A stretch of DNA of 64,000 nucleotides from Perognathus longimembris pacificus (taxonomy: Eukaryota > Chordata > Mammalia > Rodentia > Heteromyidae), in assembly GCF_023159225.1 (NCBI RefSeq), contig NC_063181.1:8763606-8827605 (forward strand), given 5' to 3'. The notes beneath the pieces are model-generated. The model was given only the letters and a program-made list of their open reading frames with translations, did not search any database and had not been told where the DNA came from. Both the position numbers and the translations under genes were made by a program. Shown here in pieces: positions 46,491 through 58,793 of the stretch; position 1 is the stretch's first letter, and every line of letters begins with the position of its first letter.

Positions 46491-47019
46491 TAAACAAACG
46501 ACAACGCCCATTTTACTAGAGAATGTCCTTGATGAGAAAGACAAGGTTTTTTCTAAAGTAGGAATCTAAATATACCAACTACCAACTACTGAGTGCGTAC
46601 CCGTAATCCCTGCCACCAGGAGGAAGCCAGCCTAAGCAAAAAGTTTATCAAGAGGAGTAGATAGGCTGGTATGAGCCACCAGTGGCAGGCTAATTTATGT
46701 CTCATTTATTAGTTAGAATAGAATTTACTAAACATTTCGTCATCATCTACTATTAGTTATCTACTGGTTCAGTTCATATAGAAAAGACAAGTTATACATC
46801 CTGATTTTCCTAATTTATATTAGGTATGGAGGGGAAAAAAAGAACACAAATGCTAAGTATGAAATTATTTCATTTTATTTTCAATTGAAATTTTCAAAGG
46901 GGAGTATTTTTCATATTCCCGGGGGGGGGGGCATATAAGCAAAATTTTACTTTTACCAAAAGGTGTAATTTCCCCAAAAGGTAATTTCCAGATGCAAGGT
47001 AATTATCTTAAACATTTAG

Positions 47020-47290
47020 AACGGGCTCATGCCCATAACCCTAGTTACTCAAGAGTCTTAGATCTCAGAATCGCAGTTCAAAGCCAGCCAGGGTAGAAAA
47101 GTCCTTAAGACATTTATCTTCCAGAAAACTGGAAGTAGAGTTGTGGCTCAAGGTGGTAGGGAACCAGCCTTGAGCAAAAGAGCCCAGGGACAGCACCCAG
47201 ACCCTGAGTTCAAGCCCCATGACCAACAAAAGCCAAAGCAAAACAAAACTATATATATGTGTGTGTGCATGTACACACACACACACACAA
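47020..47290 (+). mobile_element. Family B SINE with a TG/CA tail
   Basis: A full-length copy ends near 47248. The tail then becomes TATATATGTGTGTG and a CA run to about 47289. Confidence 0.78.
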
Positions 47291-47825
47291 ACATCAGCTA
47301 TGTGAAAAATGAACTATTCAACTTGTGAACAGGGATGAGAGGGAGTAACTGAAGGAAAGAGAATACTCTCACTACTCCCTGAGTTTTCTATGGGCATTTA
47401 AAAATAATTCATACAACATAGCAAGCAGTATTATAGACATTTTCTAGCACAGTAAATGTATGCTGCTAATCTGACTGTAATAGGTTTTGTGGCTTGTTTA
47501 AAATCTGTAGATCAGTTTATAGTCACACAAGAGCAACAACCTTGAGAAATTCACACTTATGTGTCTATTAATATGTTATATTGAAATCAAAACAGTTAAT
47601 CAACACTGGAGATCTGAGAAGCAGGATTTGCCCTTAAAAAGGCTATATATTGAAAGTCTGAAAAACTATTTATAAGGCTCACAAACATACTCATTTTATT
47701 TCTCTGAAGTTTCAGTAATACAACAGTTTAATGAAAGTGGAAATGTAATGCAACATTTATGTCTTTTTTATAAATTACTTCAAGGCCATTGAAAATTCTT
47801 ATACTTATAGAATATATACATACAT

Positions 47826-47826
47826 A

Positions 47827-47880
<54 letters not shown>
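47826..47880. repeat. TG then TA microsatellite
   Basis: A short TG run is followed by about 22 TA units. A reverse family B SINE starts just after. Confidence 0.95.
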
Positions 47881-47887
<7 letters not shown>

Positions 47888-47889
47888 TG

Positions 47890-48137
47890 GGGGGGGTGTC
47901 AAAGGGTAAACTCAGGGCCTGGCCATTGTCCTTGAGCTTTTTTTTTTTTGCTCGAGGCTAGCACTCTACCACTCTGAGTGACAGCTCTACTGCTGGTTTT
48001 CTGGTGGTCAATTGAAGGTAATTGGAGATAAGAATCCTATGGATTTTCCTGCACAGGCTGGCTCTGAACTGTGACCCTCAGATCTCAGCCTCTTTAGTAG
48101 CTAGGATTACAGGCATGAGCCACCAATGCCCAGCCCT
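47890..48137 (-). mobile_element. Family B SINE
   Basis: A full-length reverse copy with a small duplication in the AATTGAAGGTAATTGGAG region. Confidence 0.83.
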
Positions 48138-48817
48138 CCACCAAAAAACCACCTTGGTATCAATTTGAAGATAATCGCAATACATATTGCTTTTGTAAGA
48201 GAGGAACAAAGATACCAAGAACTAGGCACTGATTTCCTTGTCGACAGTTCCTGCTTGATACTCCATATCAAACAAAGCTATTCATCAGTAACTTTTAGTG
48301 AGTTTAGCAAGCCTTCGAGTAACTTAATAAAGTCAAAACCCAAATACCTTCCTTGTGCTGACAACTAGCAGATGTTACAGATGGAGGAGCATTGCACTGA
48401 TAAGGAGCATGATGAGAACAGAATGACACAGCTATGAGCTCCTCAAACTCCAAAGTAGACAAGCACAGTCTGAAGAGTGCATTAAACCCAGCTCCTGTGA
48501 AGTCTGCTAGCAAAACATCAATTAAAAGCTTTTACTATTATACAGGAGCATTGATAGGTTTACTCTTAAGGGTATTAGATCAAAGTGTTTCAGCCTGAAC
48601 ATATCAAGTCAAGATGTTTTAAAAGGCAAATAGTTTCATAACTAAACTCAAGTGTATTTCAGGAATATATTTCATAAACCCAAATAAAACTGATTGATTC
48701 ACTTAGTCAATATGAATTTGTATTGCTCTTTGGTGGTAATTTATGATATATCAATGGCTATGTAATTCACAGATGTTACGCTAAGCATTTTTGGGCCATG
48801 TTGGAAATTCTACAAGA

Positions 48818-49220
48818 GATGCAGGTTTGAATTCCAGCTACTCAGGAGGCTGAGATCTAAGGATCTGGGTTAGGCAGGCCCAGCTAGACAAATCCAAGAG
48901 ACTTGAGCTTGTTGGCTTAATGGTAAATGCTAGAAATGTTTGAATATTAATATTAAATGTATAAACATTGTTTTAGAAAAGAACAAAAAAAGGGAAGAAA
49001 GAGCCAGGTGCTAGTGGCTCATGCCTGTAATCCTAGTTATTCAGGAGGCTGAGATTTGAGGATGATGGTTTGAAGGCAGCTTAAGCAGCAAAGTCCATGA
49101 GATTCTTATTTCCAATTAACTACCATAAAATCAAAGTGGAGCTGTGGTTCAAGTGGTAGAATGCTAGCCTTAAGTGAAAAAGCTCAGGAACAGCATCTAG
49201 GACTGGTGCGCACGCACACA
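48818..49220 (+). mobile_element. Family B SINE fragment and a nearly full copy
   Basis: A B1-like fragment (48818-48925) and, after a gap, a second copy (49003-49220) whose tail has a CGCACGCACAC run. Confidence 0.72.
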
Positions 49221-49328
49221 TGGTTCTGAGACCAGTATGATCTTGATACCAGGGAGAGCATAGTGTGGCAACAACAAAAATTTGAGGACTGCATCTATGT
49301 ATAAACAACTTAAAAATCTTAAATAAAG

Positions 49329-49485
49329 CGGGGTGCTGGTGGCTTATGCTTGTAACCCTAGTTACTCAGAAGGCTGAGATCTGAGAATTGCAGTTTGAAG
49401 CCAGCCTGGGTAGTGGTAGAGCACAAAAACTAAGGGACAGCACCAAGGCCCTGAGTCCAAGTGCCATGACCAAACAAAACAAAAA
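49329..49485 (+). mobile_element. Family B SINE with internal deletion
   Basis: The central part between the B1-like and ID-like halves is missing. Confidence 0.72.
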
Positions 49486-50029
49486 CTGGTAGGAGTAATC
49501 TTGACAAACCAATGTAAAAATTCATTCATAAGTGACAACTGACCAAGATTAACAGATGCCATGTCAAAGAACAAGGATGGAATGGAAGCACCTGCCTTAC
49601 AAGAAACCAGAAAACTTACAAAGTCACAGGTTTTAGGCAGAGAAATAAACTCATGGAACAAACTCTGAATAAAGAAATGTTAATCACTGATAGAGCGATA
49701 AGGACCAGTGGATGAAGGTTGTAGTGACGATACTACACACTGCTAAGAAAACTCTTGGTAAAAAAGCAAAATTAGATCACTATGCAAAAATGAATTTCAG
49801 TAGACACAACCAAAAGTCTAATAAAACATTAGATTTTAACTTTTATTTAAATAATTACATATTTAGCATAGTGTGATTTAATCAAAGAACATTAAATAGT
49901 CTTAGTAAAAATATTTTGGCTTATTAAGAATACTAGAATGCTCTAATCAGATGGGAATTACCAGGTTATAGGTGCAAGGTTATATGCATACACACAGGAT
50001 ATACCAAAACACACCTTTATATTTCATTT

Positions 50030-50205
50030 TTGTGTGTGTGTGCTGGCACTGGGGCTTGAACTCAGGGCCTTGTGCTCCAGTTTTTTCACTCAAGGCTGGT
50101 GCTCTATCTACCAAATGAACCACACCTCTAATTTTAGCTTTATGCTGAAGTAAGAGATAAGACGCTTAGATTTGTCTGCCTAGGCTGGCTTTGAACTTCA
50201 AACCT
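50030..50205 (-). mobile_element. Family B SINE, 3' part lost
   Basis: A reverse copy whose T-tail is replaced by a TG run (about 50031-50042). Confidence 0.65.
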
Positions 50206-50235
50206 GGGTAGCTAAACCACAACTTTAAATGCATA

Positions 50236-50590
50236 TACTGCTCGACATTCCTAATCTGAAAACCCCAAATTCAAAATGCTCCAAAATCAAAACTTTTTTG
50301 AATGCTGACACAAAGCCACAAATGAAAAATTCCACACCTGACCTCAAGTGAGGGGGGCTCACAGCGAAAACAGAGGCACACCAGAAAACACTGCACAAGA
50401 TTACCTTTAGGCGGTGTGTACAAAATATGTACGTCCACTTAAGTGAACTTCATGTTTAGGCTTGGTTCCTGTTTAGACTTGGTCCCGAGCCCCAAGAGCT
50501 CAAACATCCCCACATTAGAGACAAACAAATAAATGTGAACATGGAGTAATTTTTGGTCCCAAATATTTTTGATATTTGACCTGTGTAACC
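50236..50590 (-). mobile_element. MER2 (Tigger-type) DNA transposon, near full length
   Basis: About 350 bp matches MER2 across its length as I remember it: CATTCCTAATCTGAAAACCC near one end, then AAATTCCACACCTGACCTCA and CATGTTTAGGCTTGGTTCC, and a GGTCCCAAATATTTTTGATA end. MER2 is non-autonomous and spread early in placental mammals. Confidence 0.82.
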
Positions 50591-50923
50591 ACTATAGTTC
50601 TAATTTTATTTAAAAGACAATGCACATTTATTAACGTCAAAGTCCTTAATTTAGTTACATCATTTTTTATGACCTAATTATCACAAATAGCCGATCTGAA
50701 AATATGTCAAGATTTAATGACAAGCAATGCGATTTGCTTTGCAGTGTACTTGTTTCTGTCATCAAAACTCCCCCTCGCCCAGCTCCTGAAAACCAAAACC
50801 AAGATATTACAATTTTGCTCCTTGCTTTTTAAATTTGATTTATGGAATGAGCATTTTAGTAAACTGTTCAAATCTCTAAAGCTTGGTTTGAATGAACAAT
50901 CCAACATACTCTAGGTCTTCTCT

Positions 50924-51133
50924 CTTTTTTTTTTTTTTTTTTTGCCAGTCCTGGGCCTTGGACTCAGGGCCTGAGCACTGTCCCTGGCTTCTTCCCGCTC
51001 AAGGCTAGCACTCTGCCGCTTGAGCCACAGCACCGCTTCTGGCGGTTTTCTGTACATGTGGTGCTGGGGAATCGAACCTAGGGCCTCGTGTATCCGAGGC
51101 AGGCACTCTTGCCACTAGGCCATATCCCCAGCC
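50924..51133 (-). mobile_element. Family A dimeric SINE with 15-bp target-site duplication
   Basis: Flanked by CTCTAGGTCTTCTCT at 50909-50923 and 51134-51148. Close in sequence to the copy at 21248. Confidence 0.95.
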
Positions 51134-51302
51134 CTCTAGGTCTTCTCTTAACCCCATTCCTGTTGGCTCCTGGGCTATGGTCAGTATAGTCTCCCACTTG
51201 CCCCCAGCCTTTGGACTTGCCATTTCCTTTCCTCAATACTCCCACCCAAAAATAAGTCCCTTAAAGTAGTTCATTATACCATCTTCCTTCACTGCACTTC
51301 TT

Positions 51303-51502
51303 TTTTTTTTTGCCAGTCCTGGGCCTTGGACTCAGGGCCTGAGCACTGTCCCTGGCTTCTTTTTGCTCAAGGCTAGCACTCTGCCACTTGAGTCACAGCG
51401 CCACTTCTGGCCATTTTCTGTATATGTGGTGCTGGGGAATTGAACCCAGGGCTTCAAGAATACGAGGCAAGTGCTCTTGCCACTAGGCCATATCCCCAGC
51501 CC
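51303..51502 (-). mobile_element. Family A dimeric SINE with 15-bp target-site duplication
   Basis: Flanked by TTCACTGCACTTCTT at 51288-51302 and 51503-51517. It lies only 155 bp from the previous insertion. Confidence 0.95.
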
Positions 51503-51599
51503 TTCACTGCACTTCTTAATATATATTTAATTAGCAAAACTGCACAAGTGTAAGCACTACGAAAGAAACATCCATGCTATCTATCCTCTTTTCTGTTTT

Positions 51600-51770
51600 T
51601 CTCCAGTATGTACCGAGTGCTTGCCTTACAGAGTGAAGTATGACACTAAAATCCTTGAAGACCTATGGAGGGCTGAGACTGATTGGAACATATCATAAAC
51701 ACGTGTCAAAATGTAACAATGGAATCCCCCCTTGTGTTGCCAATGTAAGCTAATAAAAAAAAAAAAAAGT
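51600..51770 (+). mobile_element. Possible L1 3' end
   Basis: It ends CCCCCCTTGTGTTGCCAATG and AATAAA followed by a pure A run, like a LINE-1 3' terminus. Confidence 0.4.
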
Positions 51771-51954
51771 AAAAACCTATCTGCCTGTCTCATCCTTGCC
51801 CAAACCTTCTCTGGCATGTTTCCTTATACTTTTCACTGTGTTAACCATATGGCTTAAGATTTTACTGGCTGGAAAAATTAAAATTCATACATTATTTAAA
51901 AAAAATCTACAATATACAGCTAGCCATCTTCCAAACAAGGGGCATCTGAATTAT

Positions 51955-52130
51955 CCCCCCCCCCCATTATCCTAGCTACTCAGGAGGCTGAGATGTAAGG
52001 ACTGTGGTTTGAAATCAGCTCGGGCAGTCCACCAGAAAATTGGAAGTGGTTCCAAGGGGTAGAGAGGAAGTCTTGAGTGAAAGGCTCAAGGACAGTGCTC
52101 AGGCCGAGTTCAAGCCCTATGACCAACAAA
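51955..52130 (+). mobile_element. Family B SINE, 5'-truncated
   Basis: Begins directly after an 11-C run (51955-51965), with ATTATCCTAGCTACTCAGGA. Confidence 0.68.
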
Positions 52131-52288
52131 AGATTCTTTCTAGCCTAAAAATTATATTATTCTAATCCTAGTTCATTAGCCTGATAACAGTATTGCTTTG
52201 ACTCATATGGACACAAAGTAAAGTTGTATTCATAAATGAAACATTAAGGTGTGGGCAAATAAAACAAGAAGATCTGATAGAGACTTTT

Positions 52289-52457
52289 TTTTGGCCAGGG
52301 CATGAGCGCTGTCCCTGGCTTCTTTTTGCTCAGGGCTAGCACTCTGCCACTTGAGCCACAGCGCCACTTCTGGCCGTTTTCTATATATGTGGTGCTGGGG
52401 AATCAAACCCAGGGCTTCATGTATACCAGGCAAGCACTAGGCTATATTCCCAGCCCG
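52289..52457 (-). mobile_element. Family A dimeric SINE with deletions
   Basis: A reverse copy missing part of its right-half end and part of the left half. Confidence 0.83.
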
Positions 52458-52706
52458 AAAGAGAAATGTTAACTGGCTTAAAAATGCTTTCTAAGTATAC
52501 CTATATAACAATATAATATTCAATATGAAACAAGCTATTGCTGTACGGAAACAGAATTGCTCTGCCTGTATTTTTTTTTTTTAAAGAAGGGTTAGTGCCT
52601 GGTGCTGGTAGCCCTTCCCTATATTTTAGCTACTTGGAAACCTGCGCTGAGCAACACAATTCCAGGCCAAGTATGCAGGACCCCCATCTCAAAAGAAAGC
52701 TGGAAG

Positions 52707-52900
52707 GGCTGGGAATATAGCCTAGTGGTAAAGTGCTCGCCTCGTATATATGAAGCCCTGGGTTCCATTCCTCAGCACCACATATATAGAAAAGGCCAGA
52801 AGTAGTGCTGTGGCTCAAGTGGTAGAGTGCTAACCTTGAGCACAAAAAGGCCAGGGACAGTACTCAGGCCCTGAGTGCAAGCCCCAGGACTGGCAAAAAA
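52707..52900 (+). mobile_element. Family A dimeric SINE
   Basis: Full length with an AAAACAAAAC tail. Confidence 0.88.
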
Positions 52901-53564
52901 ACAAAACAAAATCTGAGTGTGGTGGCATGCTCCAGCACAAAGTGTAAATAGGAAGATTGAAGTCCAGGATGGTCCAGGCAAAGAGCAAAAGAGCTGGAGG
53001 TGTACTTTAAGGTGAATGCCTGCCTAGAAAACATGAACTCTGGAATTGAAGTCCATGTTCAACCATAACAAAACAAGGGGGTTAGGACAATAATGCAATG
53101 CTAAACAAACCTGTATATATGACTAGGAAGCTAACAGTTTATGGAGAAATTTCCAAATTTGTAGCACATCATCTGTTTTAACAGTAACAGTTAAGAAAGA
53201 AAAAAAAAAGGTAAAACCCAGCAAAAGAAATTTCAAAATCCTGGAATGTGATGTGTGCATATAATACCAATAAGACACTATCCACCAATCAATACTTTGT
53301 TGCTCTATAGAAACATTCTTGATTCTCATAGGGCTCAATGTATGTTATAGCCAACTTTCCTTGAGCACACTTATTTTGGATATTTTTCTTCATTCCTGTG
53401 TATCAGAGGTATGAAAACTTACAATTGGGACACACAGTTTACATGCATACAAACATCACAGTAAAACACCTCCTTGTACAACTAATGTATGCTACTAAAA
53501 CGTAATCTGACAGAGGCTTTGATCAATTTCAATCTATCAACCTACTGAAATAATAATAAAGAAT

Positions 53565-53635
53565 AATTTGTAGCTTCTGCAAGCTGCAGCTTCTGCAATT
53601 GCAGATTCTGCAATTTGTAGCAGAAGCTACAAATT
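53565..53635. repeat. Perfect 16-bp inverted repeat (hairpin)
   Basis: AATTTGTAGCTTCTGC (53565-53580) pairs with its exact reverse complement at 53620-53635. The 39-bp loop carries further TTCTGCAATT repeats and the palindrome TGCAATTGCA. Confidence 0.95.
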
Positions 53636-54326
53636 AAGACATTAAGAGTATTAAGACAGCATCTCATGTGGCTTCTGACTTACCAGCTTAATGATGTTGC
53701 AAACGTTTACAAGTTGGGAAGAGTGATAAAGACGAGATACAGATATACAGGAAGAGGACAGAGTTTCTATTAGCATAAAGATGCAGAAGTTTCTCAGCTC
53801 CCCCATCTTTTCCCATGAAGAACACTGTATGTACTCATTTAGAAGGTTCAACAAGAAATCCACACAAGAAAAGTCAAAACATAACATTAAAGCAGAGAAA
53901 TAAAGGCAGTTGAAAATACTTAAGTTTTGGAGCTCTGTACTTTGGTTCAGAGAGGAAAGAATTCATAGTTCCACATTTACTCTGACAAAAAAAGTGAAAG
54001 ACTATTAAGTAAACGTTTCTTAAGAGATTTTGGCATACTTGCCCCTCACATTGCTCTGGAATTCTAAATCATTTTTCCCTTAACTGTTCTGTAAAATATC
54101 AATTTGCTTTTCAAGTTTATGTTATTATATGGTTTATGAAAAATACTTTCTGAAAATTCATTAAGTCAGCAAATATAGAAGACCAGGAAAGTGTGACATA
54201 CACAAAAGATTTAGTAAAATCTTCTAACAGAAGAGTTTAAAAAATAATTATTTTCTGAATACCTCTGAGGCAAAGTTGATGGGGAAAAGGGAATCTAGTT
54301 TCCGGTAAGTTACAAGTAGAATGGAG

Positions 54327-54535
54327 GGCTGGGGATATGGCCTAGTGGCAAGAGTGCTTGCCTCGTATACAGGAAACCCTGGGTTCTATTCATCAGCACC
54401 ACATATATAGAAAAGGCCAGAAGTGGCTCTGTGGTTCAAGTGGCAGAATGCTAGCCTTGAGCAAAAAGAAGCCAGGGACAGTGCTCAGGCACTGAGTCTA
54501 AGCCCCAGGACTGGCAAAAAAACAACAACAAAAAC
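54327..54535 (+). mobile_element. Family A dimeric SINE
   Basis: Full length with an AAC-type tail. Confidence 0.9.
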
Positions 54536-55084
54536 CCCAAGTAGGATGGAGACAGAACAGAGCATGGGCAGATAACAGACTTACTTTTAGTTGCCTCAAT
54601 TAACGGAGCTTTAAGAGGCACTGCTGCTCCCAGCAGTCAATACTGCATGGTTTATTCAATCTCCTAATATAATATATGGCCTCTTCTTTTCTGCATCACC
54701 CACATGCCAATCCATTAAACTCAAAAGGACTTCACTGCTGCTATCACAGTTTACTCTTATTGATAGTAACAATTTGAGGCTAGAGCAGCAAACAAGGTAG
54801 AAATATCTATCCTTCAAGTCTTCTGGTTGCTTTAGTTAATCAGCAATAAGATGGGCATATACTATGTCCAGCTACCATTCGCTATGTTTGTAGCATCTGA
54901 AAGGTTACTGAAATGGGCTTCCACAATGGAATAGTACTGGAGAATCTCTAGTTCCAAGCTATCCTGGGCTTCATTAGTGAGACCCTGCCTAAAACAAATA
55001 ACAGAAATTTTTTTTCTATTTAGATATCACCCCTCAAATGTATAAACACCTCCAACTCTGTACGTTCAAAACTGACTTTACTCT

Positions 55085-55285
55085 TACTTTTTGGTGCCTG
55101 TCCTGGGCTTCTTGGGTGCTGTCTTTTGAGCTTTTTTGCAAGGCTGGTGCTCTACCACTGGAGCCACAGTTCCACTTCTGGCTTTTTGGGGTGGTTAATT
55201 GGAGATGTTTCATAGACTTCCTGCCCAGGCTGGATTTGAACCGAGAATAGCTGTGATAATAGGTGTGAGCCACAGGCACTTAGCT
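55085..55285 (-). mobile_element. Family B SINE
   Basis: A reverse copy with small deletions in both halves. Confidence 0.75.
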
Positions 55286-55516
55286 GGCTTTACTCTTTTC
55301 AAGATTTTGCTCATCCATTACAAATGTAGCAACTCAGAAATGTGTGCTCCCACTTTCTTGCTTTACTTTCAAGCACTATGTGTAACCTTCTGCAATCTAC
55401 ACACTTACTTACCTTACTTCAAACCCTGATTATTTCTAGTACACACTACTGCTTCACCTCCTGTACCTATATCCAACCAATTTTCCACAATTGTCACAAT
55501 AATTATTCTGTCACTT

Positions 55517-55725
55517 CTTTTGGGGGGAGAGTGGTACTAAGATTTAAACTTAGGCTGTCAAGCTTGCTAGGTACTATTACTAAAGCTACAATCTCAGTCC
55601 TTTTTACTTTAATTACTTTCAGGAAAGAGTCTCGCTTTTGCCCAAGTTGGCCTCAAAGTATCCATGATCCTGTTATTTCTGTCCCTCAAGTAACTGGGAT
55701 GATAGGCACGAGCTACCATACTCTG
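55517..55725 (-). mobile_element. Old ID-like plus B1-like units
   Basis: A diverged tRNA-like unit (about 55517-55600) next to a 7SL-like monomer (about 55604-55725). Confidence 0.5.
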
Positions 55726-56441
55726 TTGCCATACCCTAATTATGTCACTTCTATCAGGTCCTTAATGTTCTACTCCCTTCCTATCAATACAGTCTCATTT
55801 CTCACTTGTTCCTATTTCCCATTCAGAAGCCCTATTTACTTTTATTTTCCTGGAATATCCTAGGAACACAAGGCTTTGTTATAGCATTCCTTATCAACCT
55901 GGAGAACACGGGTCTATTTAGATCTGGCTTAACTATCAACCACATTAAGAAGCTGTTTTGGTTCTCTAAGGGAGGTCTAATACTTGTAAGTCATTATGCT
56001 TTATGTATACATGTCAAATTCCTGATATCACTTTAGCCCTTAGTAACATCTCTAGCTATAAAGGTCTTTAAGCATAGATTGTGTACCTTATTCACACAAC
56101 TAGCAATCTAGACACAGAGCAGGATCAGAAAAGATCATATTAGGCTTGACTGGTGTGCATTCCTAGTTAGTTTCTTCTGTCTTACCAAATCACCAAGTCA
56201 GTACTCTTCTAAACAATTCCACAGTGCTACACAGCAAATAGATGCCATAACTTAGGCATATATGAGAGACATTAGCTGTCTTAAAAACCGCAACTGGCAG
56301 AGCCATTTTAACATGTACCCTTCTGGAAACTTCTAAATATCTCAATCACTTATTACATATTTTTAGGAACACAAAAAGAACACATTCCAATGCTGCTTTT
56401 ACAATACAAGCTGGCTAATTCATATATGTGTATGTGTATCT

Positions 56442-56632
56442 TTTTGATCAATCATGGTACTGAGGTTTGAACTCAAGAGTCTACAACTTAAACCAAACTC
56501 CTATTCCTTTTAGCTTTATTTTCCAGATCTATAGTCTTATGCTTTTTTCCCAGGGTGGCCTTAGACTTGATCCTTCAACCTATGTCTCCTCTACAGCTGG
56601 GATTATGGGTGTACTTCACCATATCTGGCTTG
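56442..56632 (-). mobile_element. Old ID-like plus B1-like units
   Basis: Same arrangement as at 55517-55725, with ACAGCTGGGATTATGGGTGT marking the B1-like part. Confidence 0.5.
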
Positions 56633-57208
56633 GTAGTTGAAATGGGGTAAGTAAGGTAGAGATCTTGATAAACCTTTTGCCTAGGGTCGCTTCCTCCTGA
56701 TAGGTATGCACCAAAACACTCAGCAGTTGGTATATTTAGATTCCTACTTAAGCAAAAAACATGTAGTTCTAGAATGAATTAGGAAAATACTTAAATAAAT
56801 TTCCTAAAAGGTATTGAGTATCTCCATGTTAAAATAGTAATAATTACATAGTATTTTTGCCTAAGACAAGAATGATTATTAATATATTTAAATCGCGAAT
56901 GCAGAGGTCCCAGAACCCATAGCCAACAGACAGGAAATTGAGCTTCAGTTAGAAACAATCCAGCTACTCATTTCCAAAGTCCTACAAAAACTGAGGACGT
57001 TTCTCCAAAGAAGATATTCCAGACTCCTAACTTTTTATGTAAAAAGCTGAATGGCAGCATCCCACCCAACTGAGGTTCCACTTCACTAAGTTTTACAATA
57101 ACTATTACTATATCTAAGTCCTCTAACAGGTCTCTAGTTGATCAGAGGTACCAGTACCAGGCCTTTTAATAATGTATTTAAAGGAAAATTTCCATTAGTA
57201 TTACTTTT

Positions 57209-57411
57209 TTTTTTTTTTTTGCCAGTCCTGGGCCTTGGACTCAGGGCCTGAGCACTGTCCCTGGCTTCATCTTGCTCAAGACTAGCACTCTGCCACTTGA
57301 GCCACAGCGCCACTTCTGGCCGTTTTCTGGATATGTGGTGCTGGGGAATCGAACCCAGGGCCTCATGTATACAAGGCAAGCACTCTTGCCACTAGGCCAT
57401 ATCCCCAGCCC
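57209..57411 (-). mobile_element. Family A dimeric SINE with 13-bp target-site duplication
   Basis: Flanked by TAGTATTACTTTT at 57196-57208 and 57412-57424. Confidence 0.95.
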
Positions 57412-58097
57412 TAGTATTACTTTTATAATACCCATCTCACACAGTACTTATTGAGATGATGTAAAGTGGCACACAAGCAGCTAAAGTCTAATTAATGTCA
57501 ATTCTGCCCTTTTCTGAAATACATCTATATTATGGCACTGGGTGTGTGTGTAGTTGTAGTCATCATTGTAGGAAAGAGCCAAGGATAGAGACTGTGAGAA
57601 ATATGTAGAAGCTAGGTTATTTATTTATTTTACAGCTCCCATCTATTTCCTAAAACACTCATTGATACATTCCCAGGGCACTATCTACATTCCATGGAGA
57701 ATTCCATGCTAGTGGAATTCCCTGCTTGTCATAATGGATATTAGGAATAAGGCATACTCTTCAGAGGTAAGGTATAGGGAAAAGTAATGGGTACTTAACA
57801 ATCAGGGACATATTGACAAGACCAAGGATTTCATTAAGGATTAACAATCCCATACTCAATTCACATGGAAGGTCCCTGAAAGCAGAAATACGGCTTCTTC
57901 TACTTCCTGCCATGGGCCATGGGTCCACAGGGCAACAAGAGGACACGAACATGTGTGGTCATTGCTGAGTCATTCATTCTCAAGAACAGAGTTGAGTTTA
58001 TGTGATATAGGGGATATATGCTGTGACTTAGAATTAGTCTTTCAAAGGGGTCAAAAGAGAAACAAATAAAAATCAGGTTCTTAAAAAAAGTATAAAG

Positions 58098-58290
58098 GGC
58101 TGGGAATGTGGCTTAGTAGTAGAGTGCTTGCCTAGCATGCAGGAAGCCCTGGGTTCAATTGATTCCTCAGTACCACATACATAGAAAAAGTGGGAAGTGG
58201 CTCTGTGGCTCAAGTGGTAGAGTGCTAGCGAAGCCAGGGACAGTGCTCAGGCACGGAGTCCAAGCCCCAGGACTGGCAGGAAAAAAAAAA
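58098..58290 (+). mobile_element. Family A dimeric SINE
   Basis: A forward copy with a short deletion after GAGTGCTAGC in the right half. Confidence 0.87.
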
Positions 58291-58696
58291 AAGGAAAAGA
58301 GTATTTAATGTAAAAAGGAACCTATCTTAAACTGTAATTCTAAGGTTCACAAATAGTCTTAAGTTGGATGAAAAATCTTGTATAGGTGTATTTCCCTCTT
58401 CTTCCCACCAGAGAGTAGTAACACAACTTCTACCACGTTCTCAAAGTCTTCTGAAGCCAAATAACTACTTCTGCTGGGGTCAAAACGGACTCTCAAGTTG
58501 TTCAGCCCTTAAGAATAAAAGCCCTGTGGGTGGGGTGGGTGGGCAAGGTATTACTAGAGGTTGAAGGTATCAAAGAGTTGTCTGGGGTACCAGAATAGTA
58601 ATTTGGTTGAGGAACTGGTTACGTAGAGTATTCACTTTGTAAAAATCCCTCTCTCCCCCCCAACCCTCTTTTTAAAAGAGTTGGTTGGGCATTACT

Positions 58697-58793
58697 TCTT
58701 TTTTTTCTAGGTCTGAGACTAGGACTCAACTCAGTACTTGCACCACTTTCACTCATTGGCTAGTGCTCTACCAACTGAGCCATGCTTCAACCT
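58697..58793 (-). mobile_element. ID-like SINE remnant
   Basis: A diverged reverse unit containing AGTGCTCTACCAACTGAGCC, similar to the remnant ending at 5338. Confidence 0.5.

Noticed and set aside
54585..54680. Minus-strand stretch ending at a GTAAGTC donor that reads somewhat like coding sequence
   Set aside because: The most protein-like frame contains a TAA close to the donor, no in-phase ATG fits, and no matching acceptor was evident.
55342..55863. 173-codon plus-strand frame, the longest inside intron 1
   Set aside because: It crosses old SINE remnants, has no splice or promoter context, and resembles no protein known to me. Chance is the better explanation.
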